A stretch of 64,000 nucleotides of DNA from Doryteuthis pealeii. Lineage: Eukaryota > Mollusca > Cephalopoda > Myopsida > Loliginidae. This document shows positions 1 to 11,795 of this stretch, one piece after another; positions within the stretch are counted from its first letter, which is position 1; every line of letters starts with the position of its first letter. The notes under the pieces are model-generated. The model did no database searches. It was not told the origin of the DNA and saw only the letters and a list, made by a program, of their open reading frames with translations. Made by a program: the position numbers and the translations under genes. Location: positions 41,641,156 to 41,705,155 of the forward strand of contig CM042156.1 in the NCBI GenBank assembly GCA_023376005.1, given 5' to 3'.

Positions 1-587
1 CTGAATAATACCAGAGGGCACATCACCTGAAATGTCATGTATATAACAATAAAGATGAGAACAATATGCACAATTAGTTTTATCTTAGATACAAAAACAG
101 TCTTAGTTCTTTTCATATTAATGGAAAGTTGGAATTAGCTGGGTTTTTTTATGTTGTAGAAAAATAATTCTAAAACCAAAAAAGCATCTCTATTCACGGC
201 TCGTTCATCTCTGACTGAAATTTTAGTAATTGGCCAAGGAAATTTAATAAAGATTCTGTAATTCCTAGTTGTGACTTATTCTCCTGTCACCTTTCTCTTT
301 GACCCCTTGCAGAATATCCTACCATGATTTACTACTAAGTCCCCCACCCTACCCTCTTCTTTTATGCATAGGTTTCAATGAATATCTAAGAGATGTTTTT
401 TTTTTTTTTTTTGGTTGTTTTTTTAATGATCGTCATATAAATCACCATGTAATTTCTCCATCTAAAAATATTTCCATTTCCACACTTTTTAGTCTGTATG
501 ACCTTCCCGGTTAATTTCCAATTGCCACTGCCACTTTAAACAATTGATCTCAATGTAATTTTCTCTTTTTGCTTTTTTTTCTTCCAG
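1..587 (+). other. Probable intron or intergenic sequence upstream of candidate exon
   Basis: AT-rich sequence without a convincing reading frame. It ends in a strong pyrimidine tract (about 560-585) and an AG at 586-587, so I read it as intron sequence of a plus-strand gene whose earlier exons lie outside the window. The short ORFs here carry homopolymer-encoded Phe/Leu runs and are not supported. Confidence 0.35.
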
Positions 588-661
588 TGCGTCGAACGCT
601 GAAGGGAGGCCTCGACTTAGAAGAGTTGGAAACCATTGCTGCCTATCAGGAAGAAGTTTGA
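588..661 (+). CDS. Candidate terminal coding exon (23 codons plus a split codon)
   Basis: Not recognised. A splice acceptor (T-rich tract, then CAG ending at 587) is followed by a frame that opens with TG completing a split codon and reads RRTLKGGLDLEEL, then ETIAAYQEEV, then TGA at 659-661. The composition (charged, Glu/Leu-rich, no homopolymer residues) and local GC are unlike the flanks, so it looks like a real C-terminus. It ends in Glu-Glu-Val, which could act as a C-terminal PDZ-binding motif, but that is inference. There is no ATG in frame, as expected for a last exon. The parent gene cannot be named because upstream exons are missing. A second same-phase acceptor lies 111 bp downstream. 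Confidence 0.4.
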
Positions 662-698
662 AATGGTTGCATTTTTCTTTTTTTTTTTTTTACTTCAG

Positions 699-856
699 TG
701 CCGAATCCGTCTCCGCACTGCAGTCAGATGCATGCCAACTGCAAAGATCCGCCCATTAACAGACAAATTGTGCAGCTGTGGCAGTCGCAGGGACACATGC
801 GTTCATGCCTTGCTCATTTGCTTGGCTTGCCAGGCTGCCTCTCTGTCTGCCTCTGA
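699..856 (+). CDS. Candidate alternative terminal exon (51 codons)
   Basis: Not recognised. A second strong acceptor (long T tract, ACTTCAG ending at 698) is followed by TG in the same phase as the exon at 588, then an open frame of 51 codons to TGA at 854-856. It begins PNPSPHCSQMHANC and contains INRQIVQLWQSQGHMRSC, with five Cys overall. If both acceptors are used, one upstream donor could produce two different C-termini without a frame change. The Cys/Leu-rich end (LLGLPGCLSVCL) is less typical of coding sequence and the frame could be chance; 64 codons are also open in another frame here. No cDNA evidence is visible. Confidence 0.25.
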
Positions 857-1126
857 CTCGTCCATCTGACAGTCGTACCTTGTCTTTCACTATTGTTACT
901 ACTACTACTACTATTACCATTTCTTATTGTGACAATTACGATGACATCATCTGCCATCCTGCCATGGATATTTGTGACTCTTGTTATTTATTGCGATGGT
1001 TCTCCTGCTGCTTCCCCTTTCAAATAGTCATACACACTAACTTGGTACGTGCTAACAAACATACACATACTCATTCGATCTGACAAGTGACACCTGCTAC
1101 CTGTCTGGGACTACCAATGTTCAATG

Positions 1127-1157
<31 letters not shown>

Positions 1158-2037
1158 ATTTTCAGTCAAAATAACTTTTGCTCAAAAAAAGAAATAAATG
1201 AATAAGAAACGAAAACAAATATAAATTATGGGGGGGAAAAAAGAAACGAAAAAAAGAAAGAAAAAAAAAAAGAAAAAAGGCCCAAACAGTGAACACTTTT
1301 TATTTTTTTTATTTTTTAAATAGGAAATGTTCGGATTACAAGTTTTATGCTAAACAAAAACAAAAACAACAAAAAAAATGGAAGTGAAAAAATAAACGTT
1401 TCCTTTTTTTTTTTTTTTTTATCCTTTTTTTTTTTTTATCCCTTTTGTCGAATAAGTTATGAATTTCAGATTGAAAGATAAAAAAGAAAAAAAAGAAAAT
1501 GAACTAAAAAAAAGAAAATAACAAAGTGTCCTTTCATATTTTTTTTTTTTTCTAATTTTTTCTAAACTATTTATTTTGTTTCCAATTCTTCTAGATTGTT
1601 TGTTTTAAACTCAAACTCTATATTTGTACACCAAATTCTGGTCAAGAAATAATATTAAAACATAGAAACACTTAAGATAAAGACTTTTTTTTTCTCTCTC
1701 TCTCACTTACTCACTCTCTCTCTCTCTCTCTCTCTCTTTAACTATTCATGTGATGTATTACATAACTTTTTTCTTTCCTTTTTCTCCCCAGCATATACAA
1801 GCCCAAGGTATATGGAGGTGGTGGTGGGTACTTGTATATCTCACATTTATAACATTACCGGGACGACAGCACTATCAGCAGGAGTTTCATAAAATACCTT
1901 CAAGAGAAATTTATTTCTAAATTAAAGATTTTTAATTATCAAAAAAAAAAAAATTCAAATACAAACTGCTGCTGTTAATGTTGTCACAATGCATATAACT
2001 TGTAAAGACAATATTTTCTAGAAGTTTCTAAAACAAC

Positions 2038-2073
<36 letters not shown>

Positions 2074-3045
2074 GGTATGAATCTATACACATTGAGGTAA
2101 TCCCTTAAACTGGTTGTCTTCAATCTATGTAGAATGTTAGCATGGTTCTAAAAAAAAATGGTATGAAGATGTCCTATATTGAAGAACTAAAAATCTGTGG
2201 GTTCTGTTTGGTTGCTATGCTGTTTCAACTGTTGAGTTCAAATGAACACAGACTTGTTTCATTATCTAATGAAGAAACGTATTTTGAGTAGAATTCAGGT
2301 TTTTTTCTCTCATGAAAAGGGAATGAAAAGATCATTTTTTTTTTTCCTTTTTCAATGATATAAAGAGTAAAATTTTCAATATATAAATAGCTAATATTTT
2401 AAAAAGTTGATTTTTTTTTTAAATAAAAAAAAAATGCTTTTCTAATTGTTTTAACAAATTTTGAAAATTTTATTTTAACGTACAAAAAAAAGGATATATG
2501 ATAAAACTTAAATAAAAAAAATTATAAATAATAAAACTAAATATATTTTTTTCTATCAAGATAAATATAAAAATTATATTTTTCACTTTCGTTAATTTCA
2601 TATCAATATACTTGTAAAAAAAAAAAAAAAAAAGAATTTACGTGCTCGTTTGTATATTTTACTGAAATTAATTAATTCGACTTTGAAGGAAAAGTAAAAC
2701 GAAAAATAAATAATTATTTTTAAGGATAGTTTCCCTGTTGAGTTTTTTGTCCCTTCCTTAATTGGAAAAACAAAAGATTTTATAAAAATGACAAGATTAA
2801 AACAGAAAAACTCACTTAAAAAAAAAAAAATCTTTAAAAAAATGGAAAAAAAAAACAAAGAAACTAAAAAAAAAAATGTTGGGGGGTGGTAAATGTATGT
2901 TTCCCAAAAGCAAAAACACAAAAAAATTTGGGATAATATTCTTCCACTATAAAGAAAAAAAATGACCAAAAAAATTGTAAAAATCATTCCTTAAAAAGAA
3001 CAAAAAAAATTGGTTTTATTTTATCAACACATTTTTTTTAAATTT

Positions 3046-3091
<46 letters not shown>

Positions 3092-4069
3092 CGTTTATGA
3101 AATATTTAAAGAAAAAAAATGATTTTCAGAGCACAAATATTTTCTTTTTATCTCTAACACCTTAAATGGTTCTAAGCAATATTAAATTATCAACAGTCTC
3201 AATTTTCTTTTTTTTTTCTTTTTTTTAATTTATGAATAGATTTTGCGTACAATAAAAAAAACACAAAAATTAGAACAACACGTCACCCAAACTATTTTCA
3301 TACAAAATCATTCAGGACCTTCTTTTGTTTTTCAATACAACTAAAAAAAAAAATGAATGGTCCAAATCAAGTGATAGCCACTCAAGTTAGCAACTAAATT
3401 TAATTAATTTCTTTACTTACATAGCAAAGTGGTCAGAGTATTCAAACCAAATAAACTGACCACTTAACTACAAAAACAAACCTGAACATTTAAATAGAGG
3501 CCTTTAACGAGTTAATAAAGATTAGTTAACTTTAGTTAACTAATTATATTGATTATTTATTTCAGAGACATAAACTTTATAATCATCTGTTAATAAAAGA
3601 TATCATGCTCTGAGCCCAGTAGATTGTTAATTTGATGATAGAAACTAAAAATGATTTTTCTTAGATTTTCTACTTGAGCTGTGACCACAAAAGACTTTCT
3701 CTTTTAAGGTTAAAGTTTTAAAATAAAATTCAAATTTAATAATTACTCTGTATTATAGCAGTTGATTAACACAATTTTTAAATTCATATTTGAACTTTGT
3801 TTTTTGGGGTTTTTTTTTTTTTTTTTTTTTTTTCAATTTAGACACTAAGTGTTTTAAGTACTAAAGTTCAAATTTAAACTAAAGCTTAATGGGGAAAAAA
3901 AGTATATGACTTCTCCTCTCTTTAATGTTTATTTCTACTACAAAATTATTTTAGGAATCAAATATATAATTTCTCAAGGTTCTGATTATGTTGGTCAAGT
4001 CTAGGCTGGTATGCAATAGTTGGGTCTCCAGTTAGGGTTAAACCTACTCACAATTGCCTTTGAGATTAT
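857..4069. other. AT-rich gene-free stretch with homopolymers and microsatellites
   Basis: No supportable gene. It holds a GAT tract (1128-1156), CT tract (1693-1737), AT tracts (2041-2070 and 3049-3088), and dozens of A or T runs longer than 10. Sequence just after 857 could be 3' UTR of the candidate exon; an AATAAA-like motif occurs near 1191. The 129-codon minus ORF at 2598-2987 is Phe/Lys homopolymer translation and was rejected. Confidence 0.5.
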
Positions 4070-4258
4070 CTTGCTAATGGTAACTCTACAGCAGGCACCC
4101 TATCAGATGTAGGTATTTAACCAACCCGTTTGTTAGCCACAAGTAGGATTTGACCCAAGGTCACAAGGATGGGGCATCCAGCTAGGATTGAATTCGCTAT
4201 TTAGTAATAATGGATCTGCGAGACTAGCTTGCTAACCATTGCACCATCATGGGATGCC
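4070..4258 (-). repeat. tRNA-derived SINE-like repeat (fragment)
   Basis: On the minus strand the sequence has a box-A-like stretch (TGGTGCAATGGTTAGC) near 4230 and two box-B-like segments (GGTCAAATCC type) downstream. The same module recurs near 51300-51400 and 14632-14735. Ends are not defined. Confidence 0.45.
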
Positions 4259-4725
4259 CTATCTGATGTATAATATACAATTTAGAAGTTATAGTAATTA
4301 AAATGATTTAACCTGCTTATCTCCCTTGAAACTTATTAAGCTTTTTACTCATTAAGAATATCTGAGTATTGTTGATTTTTGTTTCCTGTAAGATAATGGA
4401 AAAAAGGAAATAGATAAACACAGTGGGGCATGATGGGAAATGTCTGCTCAATGACTATTGGTTGATATTTAGCTAAAGTCATGTGGAGCACAAGACCTCT
4501 TTTATTAGGGAGCATACATTATGTTTGGGAATGCTGTCCGTTTCTTTTCTTTATGGATCTCTTTGTTAACGGATCCGACCCATTCTCCAAACATTAGATG
4601 TTAAGACACAGGAATCAACTGGATGCCGATGCAAGAGAAATGTTTTTTTAACACATTTATTGTCACCTGACACACCTGTCTATATTGTGGCATTACATTA
4701 CATAAGGGTTCGTATATCCAAGGTA

Positions 4726-5190
4726 TGTGGAGGTGCGTGGTGTAATGGTTACCATCGTAGGAAATGGGCATGACAAGACAAGTTCAAATCCTGGATGAGG
4801 CTGTTTGCATTTCACGTAGTGCTAATACCCTAAGGAAAGGTATGAATTCAACTAAGTCCCTCCCTTCTCCCCCCCTGTTGCCTTGTGGAGTATCCTCTGG
4901 AGAGGAAAAGGTTAAAAAAAACCTGACAGAAAATCTTCTTAACTCCGTTAGACAGTTCAGTGTGTAAAGCACAAATTCCTGCAGCCGAACTGATGCCAAA
5001 TATATTGGTTCACCATTCCTTCAGAACATGCCAGCAAGGCGGGGGGAGGGGTCACTTGGGCAACACAGGGTCTAGATACATGTTGCCCAGGCTTTCTGTG
5101 CCTCTGAAGAAAAGCTCCAAACTCCAGGGCATAAGGAATCTATAGTCTTCCAAGACTGTGATGCCGATGATCCAAAGTAGCAGTGACTGT
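4726..5190 (+). repeat. tRNA-derived SINE, family T2, diverged or composite copy
   Basis: The head reads GTGTAATGGTTACC followed by GTTCAAATCCTGG, i.e. split Pol III promoter boxes A and B of a tRNA-like SINE, then the family body GCTAATACCCTAAGGAAAGG. The 3' half (after about 4890) differs from other T2 copies, so it may be a chimera. The small ORFs on both strands here are SINE shadows. Confidence 0.55.
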
Positions 5191-6247
5191 TAAGATCTTT
5201 GTAAGAGTTTTTTTGTTTTTTTTCCTTTTATTTTATTATATTTTTTTTTTTAACTAGATAAGTAAATATTCTCTTTCTCATAGACTTTATTCTGGAAATT
5301 TAATATCACTCTGAGTAAATTGACTCTCTATGGTGTTTATGAAAAACTCCTGTTTCCATTATTATCATAAATTTGATTCCTATGTTTTAGCTTCAGACAT
5401 GTTTCTGACGTAGCACAAGATGGACCCAGGCAGTGCAAAATTAAGAGTTGTGAAATAAAGATAGAAATATTTTTTAAAAAGAAAAAAAGGGACAGAGAGG
5501 ATCATAGAGAAAAGAAAAGAATTTAAAAAGAAAATTTTAAAAAAAGAAAAAAAACAAAACTATTTCAATATTACATGGTTATATCACGGCTGGACTATCT
5601 CAACTGCGGAACAGCATGTGATAACCATGTAATTTAGGATGTATTGATGGGTTAGCATTATGTTTGCATGGTTTTTATACCCCCGAAGATGCCATATGAT
5701 AACCATTCAGTTCATGATGTGACCAGGCCATGGATTTCAAGGTTATCATACTAAATGCCATATGATAACCATGCAACCTCGTGATGCTCTGCGGTGGTTG
5801 GTTTAACAGCACACAAGGTTGGTGGGTCACTTAACTCGCATAACAGTGTGCACATTATTTTGCTAAGCCCTGTCGCCTGTGGGTAACAAGGGCAAGGAGA
5901 TTGTTTCAGGTCCAGGTTTTTTAAAGAAAGAAGAAAAAAAAAAGAAAAAGGAGAGAATGAAAAGATGGCATATTTAAAAAAAAAAAAAAGAAGATCTCCA
6001 GTCACCGCCATCTTTACATCCATATGAAATAAGTTTTCAAAAGAATTTTGTCCGGCTAAAGTGGGAGAAGATATTTCAAGGACACTTTGGTGCGGACTAT
6101 TCGACCCATTGTATTTGAGTGAACTTACATAATTAACCCATTATAACCCAATGTCCTTGTTTGAAGATAGTTGAAATAAATATCAAAATCTTTGTTAAAT
6201 ACATTTTAGTTATTTAGTTATTTTAGCAATTTTCTGAGGACACCTAA

Positions 6248-6284
<37 letters not shown>

Positions 6285-6435
6285 GAATTTTTTTTTTTAA
6301 TTATTTTTATTTTTCAAATTATTTTTAAATATTTCCTTTTTTCTGATTACATTTTAGTTAATTTAATGTATACTTTGCACAAATAATATTTATATCAATA
6401 AGAATTTATATGAATTTTGTAATATTACCAGTTTT
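5191..6435. other. Gene-free AT-rich DNA with short dispersed GATAACCAT motifs
   Basis: No supportable gene. Around 5560-5780 the motif GATAACCAT recurs three times within about 170 bp (5612, 5697 and 5764 areas), each in a similar context, suggesting a degraded short tandem duplication. A T run of about 30 lies near 6250. The 90-codon minus ORF at 5751-6023 has Lys/Phe homopolymers and is not supported. Confidence 0.4.
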
Positions 6436-6675
6436 ACACTTATCCATCAGTAGAACATCCACTTAGGAACCACAAGGTTCCTAGTTCGATACCGACCCTC
6501 GCCAACTCAGCGTATGAGTAGCACAGCTTAGATCCGTGCAGTAAAGTTGGGAGCTGATCGTAGGAGTGCCGCTCCACCTCAGAAACAAAAACAATCTCCT
6601 GGTCTAGCACTAGTGAAAAGAGGATAGACTCCTCGCTGTCTGGCTGATAGCGACAATAGGCCACTTTGCCGAATT
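6436..6675 (+). repeat. tRNA-derived SINE, family T1 (degraded head)
   Basis: Contains the family body: box-B-like GGTTCCTAGTTCGATACCG, then CAACTCAGCGTATGAGTAGC, then the GGATAGACTCCTCGCTGTCTGG segment (split here for length: GGATAGACTCC / TCGCTGTCTGG) and a degenerate 3' end. The box A region is eroded compared with 9211 and 33698. Same orientation as those copies. Confidence 0.75.
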
Positions 6676-7881
6676 TACTTAACTTACACTTATTTGAAAT
6701 TTGTTTGAAATATATGAAAAAATGGCATCGAAAAACTTTCTTTTTTTTTTTTATGTCGTTTGTTGTATTTGTTAGATTCTGAAACCCTATAAAATCTAAA
6801 TGTTTAATTATAACATAAATTGTATTTTATGATTAGGGATAAACTGTAATTGAATACATAGTAGTTAATAACTGTCCTCAAATGAGAACACTGGGATGAT
6901 GTGGGAAAATTAAAAATGTGTTATATACGGTACGATACAAGGGACATAACTCATAAAGTAATTACGTTCAAATTTTACTACAGTAATCAACCCTTAATTT
7001 TTCTAATGAATTTTCAATCACCTTAAAAGCGTTACTCATGTACAATGGGTAAAGTTTCTTATTCTAACAGGCTAAATTTGTTTCCACCTAATTTAAATAT
7101 CCAACAGTATCTCTCATATAATGTATAAATCTCAGCTTTAGTGTCCAGCTTGGTGGGCTAGATAGTTGTGTATTTGTTATAAAAAGAAAACTAGGTTCTC
7201 GTGCTGATTTTCAAGGCAGGCACACAAACACTCCTCACTTAGAACAAATTTTTACACTTTAAAAGGCGGGGCACAGTTGACCTATTGCAACCACTGACAG
7301 CTTCAAAGCTTTTTGTACTTAAAGAAAAATCTTTATATAACAGTAAAGAGAGTTTTTTATCTAGGAAACTCACAAATAAAAACTACATTTAACAATTTTT
7401 TGAGTAGATAACAAAATGTAGCTATTTTTATTTATTAGAGGAAGAATTGTCATTATTAGTAGTAGTATTAATTTTTTTTTTTTTTTTTTTTCTTTTTGAT
7501 TTGATTTGCTTTTTACTACAATTAACTGAAATTATTTTGTCCTTAAAATCTTTAATGTGATTATTCCTATAAAAGCAATGAACAGTGTATATAAGAGACA
7601 ATAAATAATAAAGGTACTTTATTATTATTTCTGATACGTGCTGCTCCTCACTGTTGCAGGAATAACAATCAGAGTGATAAAAAAAAAAGCAAGTAAAATT
7701 AAAAGATGAAAAAGTTGATAACAATACATAGCTGTGATAATTACTTTTAAAAATCTAAAAAATACTTAGAGATTTGTCTTGGCTCAAGCTGAAAATATAA
7801 AAGGAGAAAATAAAAGATTTAAAATATTCTCTCTTCAAGTTTCTAGTTTTAAAAATGACAAACACCAAACCATTCAAAATG
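6676..7881. other. Gene-free AT-rich DNA
   Basis: I see no RNA gene, SINE or credible coding exon. The 98-codon minus ORF at 7428-7724 reads through Lys and Asn homopolymers and is rejected. Confidence 0.45.
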
Positions 7882-8106
7882 GAGTCGCTTTGGCATAATA
7901 GCAAAAGTGCTGGATTGGAACATCATAATAAGTGAGTTCAAACTCCAGTCATGCTATTATGTTCATCTTGGGACTAATACCCTTGGGAAAGGTATGAACC
8001 CTCATCCCTCCAGCTATGGGTTAAATAGTATGACTACTGTTGTTCTGCAAGGATGGCTTTGGCATTTGATAACCCATGAAGGTTGATATGCCATTAAAAA
8101 AAAAAG
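7882..8106 (+). repeat. tRNA-derived SINE, family T3
   Basis: The head contains GCATAATAGCAAAAGTGCTGG and GAGTTCAAACTCC (box A and box B positions of a tRNA-like promoter), the body shares GGGACTAATACCCTTGGG with family T2, and the 3' end is the diagnostic GGTTGATATGCCATTAAA. That tail is also found on the 5S-derived SINEs in this window. Confidence 0.7.
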
Positions 8107-8904
8107 AAACCAAATTAAACCAATTGAGTTTTCAGCCATAAAAACAAAAAAAATTTTTTTTTTTCTTTGAAAATATATCTGAGCCACTTTGAAAGAGACA
8201 GAATTTAATGCTTACAAGGTTTGGTAAAAATTGTAGAAAACAGACGATTCCTGTTTTATTTATTTTCTGCAGAGTTTGTGATCAAACCGTTCATTAGGAA
8301 AAGCTAAATTATCAGGGAATTGTAAAAAAAAAAATAAAATAAATAAAAAAAGTAGACATTGAACCAGCGTTGGGCAGCATGACCAACCTCATAGCCACCC
8401 ACACTCAGTCCTTTTTTTTGTCCATTTGGAAGCAGTATCATCATCTATCCGCTCCCTCCCAAAATGTGGCCGAAAGCCACACCCACTTAAAGTGCTCAAA
8501 ACAATGTAGATGTGTGATTATATAGATGTTCTTTTAGTGTTTTTGTTTGTTTTGTTTTGTTTTTTTTTTACTTGTGGGGGTTCTTTTTTTTTTGCCATTA
8601 GTGACTGTCTACACTTTCATTTGCACTGTTTATAAACACTTTTTTTTCTGAGAATGTTTGATTACGAATTTGTTTGGGAAACACTACGAAAAAAGTTTTT
8701 TCTAATAAATTTTGAATTAAGTTTATTAACCCCATCAATAAAAAATAAAGAAAAAAAATTAGATGCAAATTTTGCCTTTTTTTTTTCTTCTATTTAATTT
8801 TTATCTCACTCTCCAAGGAGGACTATCTTTATTTGTTTATTTTATTTAACAGAGGATTTCTTTTATCTCTCTCATTTGATGTTTATTTCTTTATTTTATT
8901 TAAC

Positions 8905-8973
<69 letters not shown>

Positions 8974-9071
8974 GATTTCTTTATTTTTTAATCTTTTTAT
9001 TTAACAGCTCTCTCACTCTCTCTTTCTTTCACTTCAATGATGACTTTTTATTTCTTTATTTTTTATTTAAC

Positions 9072-9120
<49 letters not shown>

Positions 9121-9197
9121 AGGATGACTTTTGTTCGAAAAATTTGTTTTAGTGACCCTGCCAATGTAGATGAAATAAACAAAATAGATAAATCATA
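8107..9197. other. Gene-free DNA with CT-microsatellite blocks in a repeated context
   Basis: CT tracts at 8906-8971 and 9073-9118, plus a short one near 9007, are each preceded by the same TTTATTTAACAG segment. The microsatellite therefore sits inside a roughly 60-150 bp unit repeated three times. No gene seen. Confidence 0.5.
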
Positions 9198-9466
9198 TTA
9201 CTTTTAATAGGAGCCGGCTTAGCTCAGTTGGTAGAGCGTCAGCCAGGGAACTACAAGGTTCCAGGATCGATACCGACCCTCACCAACTCAGCGTATGAGT
9301 AGCACAGGGAACTGTGTGGTAAAGTAAGGAACTGATGGTAGGTGTGGCGCTCCACCCCAGACGGCAAAACAAACTCCTTGGTCTAGCACTAGTGAAAAGG
9401 GGATAGACTCTCTTGCTGCCTGGCTGATATCAACTTTAGGCGACCCCGACGACTTTACTTTTAATA
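9198..9466 (+). repeat. tRNA-derived SINE, family T1, near full length
   Basis: From about 9211 it carries a clear box A (TTAGCTCAGTTGGTAGAGCG) and a box-B-like GGTTCCAGGATCGATACC, then the family body and a 3' end GACGACTTTACTTTTA. TTACTTTTAATA flanks it at 9198-9209 and 9455-9466, fitting a target-site duplication. The family 3' end itself contains ACTTTTA, so part of that match may be coincidental. Confidence 0.85.
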
Positions 9467-9537
9467 AACATGGCCAAAATAATGATTCGGTTTTTCCATA
9501 AGTTATACAGACTAATATTCTCGTTCACATGTCCAAA

Positions 9538-9737
9538 TGACTTACAATCAAGTTACGTTCAAAGCATTGGTTCACACTAGATCACCAAAGTTAAGCAACA
9601 ATGGGCTTGTTCAATACTTAGATGATTGACCATTTAAGCAACAGCAGGTACTGTAAGAAACTGAATATTAAAATGGCATGATTCAGTATTGAATGACCTG
9701 AAAAGAGTTGATATGCCATAAAACTAAAACCAACCAA
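9538..9737 (+). repeat. 5S-rRNA-derived SINE (SINE3-like)
   Basis: About 120 bases align end to end with animal 5S rRNA: GATCACCAAAGTTAAGCAAC at about 9580 matches the 5S internal box A region, TACTTAGATGATTGACC matches the box C region, and GCAGGTACTGTAAG matches the 5S 3' end. A non-5S body follows and ends TTGATATGCCATAAAAC, the same tail as family T3. It is not a 5S gene: the 3' stem and several conserved positions are mutated. The Pol III promoter would lie within the 5S part. Confidence 0.75.
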
Positions 9738-10065
9738 CCAACCACTTGTCCAAATATTTTAGATAAAACATTGTTATAAATTTTCACTGAATCTGATCCA
9801 TGTTTCTTGCTCACTGGTTGTAGAATGTTGAAAACAATCTGTATATTGTGATAGCAACAAAAATAAGATGGAAAAAAAAATAGTAAAAAATCAATTGAAA
9901 TATTCCCATCTTTGTTGGTTGTATCACAATGTTTTTTACCAATTTGTTCTTCAACCTTCCTCAATTGTGTAATTTATTCAGTTGGAGGAAGTTCTTATTC
10001 TCAATTATTCTCGATTTGAGTTTCACAGTTTATTGAAGACTATATCAATCTTTTGTCTGGGACAG

Positions 10066-10272
10066 TATCCATGGCGATCTGGCTAACATGCTGGACTGTG
10101 ACATCATAGTAAGTGAATTCAAACTCCTATCACGCTATTAGATTCACTTTCAGACTAATACCCTTGGGAAAGTTATGAACGCTCTCATCCCCCCAGCAGT
10201 ACAACAACTGTTCTTCTACAAGGATGGCTTTGGCATTAAATTACCTATGAAGGTTGATATGCCATTAAACAA
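10066..10272 (+). repeat. tRNA-derived SINE, family T3
   Basis: The head GGCTAACATGCTGGACTG and a box-B-like CAAACTCC are followed by the ACTAATACCCTTGGGAAAG body and the tail GGTTGATATGCCATTAAAC. Its last ~45 bases (from 10228) are the point where homology with the second copy (from 29907) begins. Confidence 0.7.
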
Positions 10273-11570
10273 AGAAACCAAACTAATCTTTTGTTGGTGG
10301 GGTGTTGACTGAATAAAAAAAATATTGCCAGTGAGAATTTCTGACACTCAAATCCCAAACTATTTTTTTCCAATTGGTTCAATGATAAACTTGAAGAAGA
10401 ACACATCAGTGAAAATACCATAATGAACAATCGGATGAGAATATTAGTTTGAATAGTTCATGAATCATTTCTACAATTTTGGACAATAATTCCTACTTTC
10501 TTTTTGATGATATGACAAAGTAATTTTTGATAAATAAGGAATTATTTTTTCTTGGTTACAATTTACACTGGCCTTCCTGATTGTTCAGAATTTAGCTTAC
10601 AAGTTTTTTTAATTTTTGCTTGTTTTTCTGTTGTTGTTTTTTTTTTTTTTTGCTTGTTTCAAATCAAAGGATTTTTTTTTTTTTTTTTTTGGTATTATTG
10701 TGGAAACAAATATTATCAAAAAGAGTGAAATATATCTGCAAATCATTTTATGGACTCAACAATTTATGAATGATGATAAACAAAGTGGTCAATTCAAATT
10801 TGAACAATTCTGGATGGAAGCTACCAAACCTTCTGATGAAAAACTGCTGACAATTTCATAATTGACAATAGGCTTCTCTTTTTAAAGAATCTCCAATATT
10901 GAATTCAAAAAAAAAAATTTAAAAAAAGATAAAATAAGATATCCAAACTTGAACCAGAAACTTCAATTTTTGGTCGATTCACATCTGGACTTAACACTTT
11001 ATAATCTACACTCAAAACAAAACAAAAGATGTTTCTACAAATTGTTCTGAATTATTCTCTCTGTAACAACTTCTAACTTTTTTATTTTATCTATTTATTT
11101 ATTTATTTCCTTCTCTCTTGTGTGTCAACTGCTAAAAATATATTTCTCTTATGCTCACTTTTATGCTAAGCACAACCTCAAGGCCATGCACAGTATTTTC
11201 CAGTTTACTAAAAATTTGTTTTCTTATATTCGTGGAGTTTTAAGTTGATTCAAACCGTTGTTCAAAATATCATTAAAGATACCAAATAGGCTTTATGATT
11301 AAAAAGTAAATATCTTTTTTAAAAATCCTTGTAAAATATATTCAAAAAAAATCATTCAGATTATAATTTATAATTTATAATATAACATTAAAAAAAAACA
11401 ACATCTAAGAATCTTTTCATATTTTTGTCATTGAATTTTGTTCACAAAACTCAGTCAATGTATATAAGATAAGATAAAATGACAAATTTAAAAAAATAAA
11501 TAAATCATGTATCTTTTTCTAATATGAGTGGTATAAAAAAAAATGACTTAATTATTCCATAAGTTGTTCA
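10273..11570. other. Gene-free AT-rich DNA (copy A)
   Basis: No RNA gene or credible exon seen; long T runs encode the Phe-rich ORF at 10616-10861, which is rejected. The equivalent in copy B is 29953-31218. Confidence 0.45.
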
Positions 11571-11795
11571 GGGGGAATCCTTGTGGCATAGTGGCTAACA
11601 TGCTGGATTGCAACATCATAGTAAGTGAGTTCAAATTCCATTTACACCATTACATTCACTTTTGGACTAATACCTTTGAGAGAGAAACAAACCCTCTTCT
11701 GATACCCCATCTACTAAATAGTACCACTACTATTCTGCTACAAGGATTAAATAACCCACAAAGGTTGATATGCCATTAAACAAAAGAAACCTAAC
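11571..11795 (+). repeat. tRNA-derived SINE, family T3 (copy A)
   Basis: Starts GGGGGAATCCTTGTGGCATAG with GGCTAACATGCTGGATTG, has GAGTTCAAATTCC as box-B-like sequence, and ends AGGTTGATATGCCATTAAAC. Present at the equivalent place in copy B (31219-31446), so it predates the duplication or allele split. Confidence 0.7.

Noticed and set aside
2598..2987. 129-codon Phe/Lys-rich minus-strand ORF
   Set aside because: Encoded by A/T homopolymers with no splice or start context.
9211..9285. Stand-alone tRNA gene
   Set aside because: Box A and box B are present but the stems do not close, and the sequence continues into a SINE body present in five other places.
9538..9657. Functional 5S rRNA gene
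   Set aside because: Several conserved 5S positions are changed and the sequence continues into a SINE body and tail, so it is a 5S-derived SINE.
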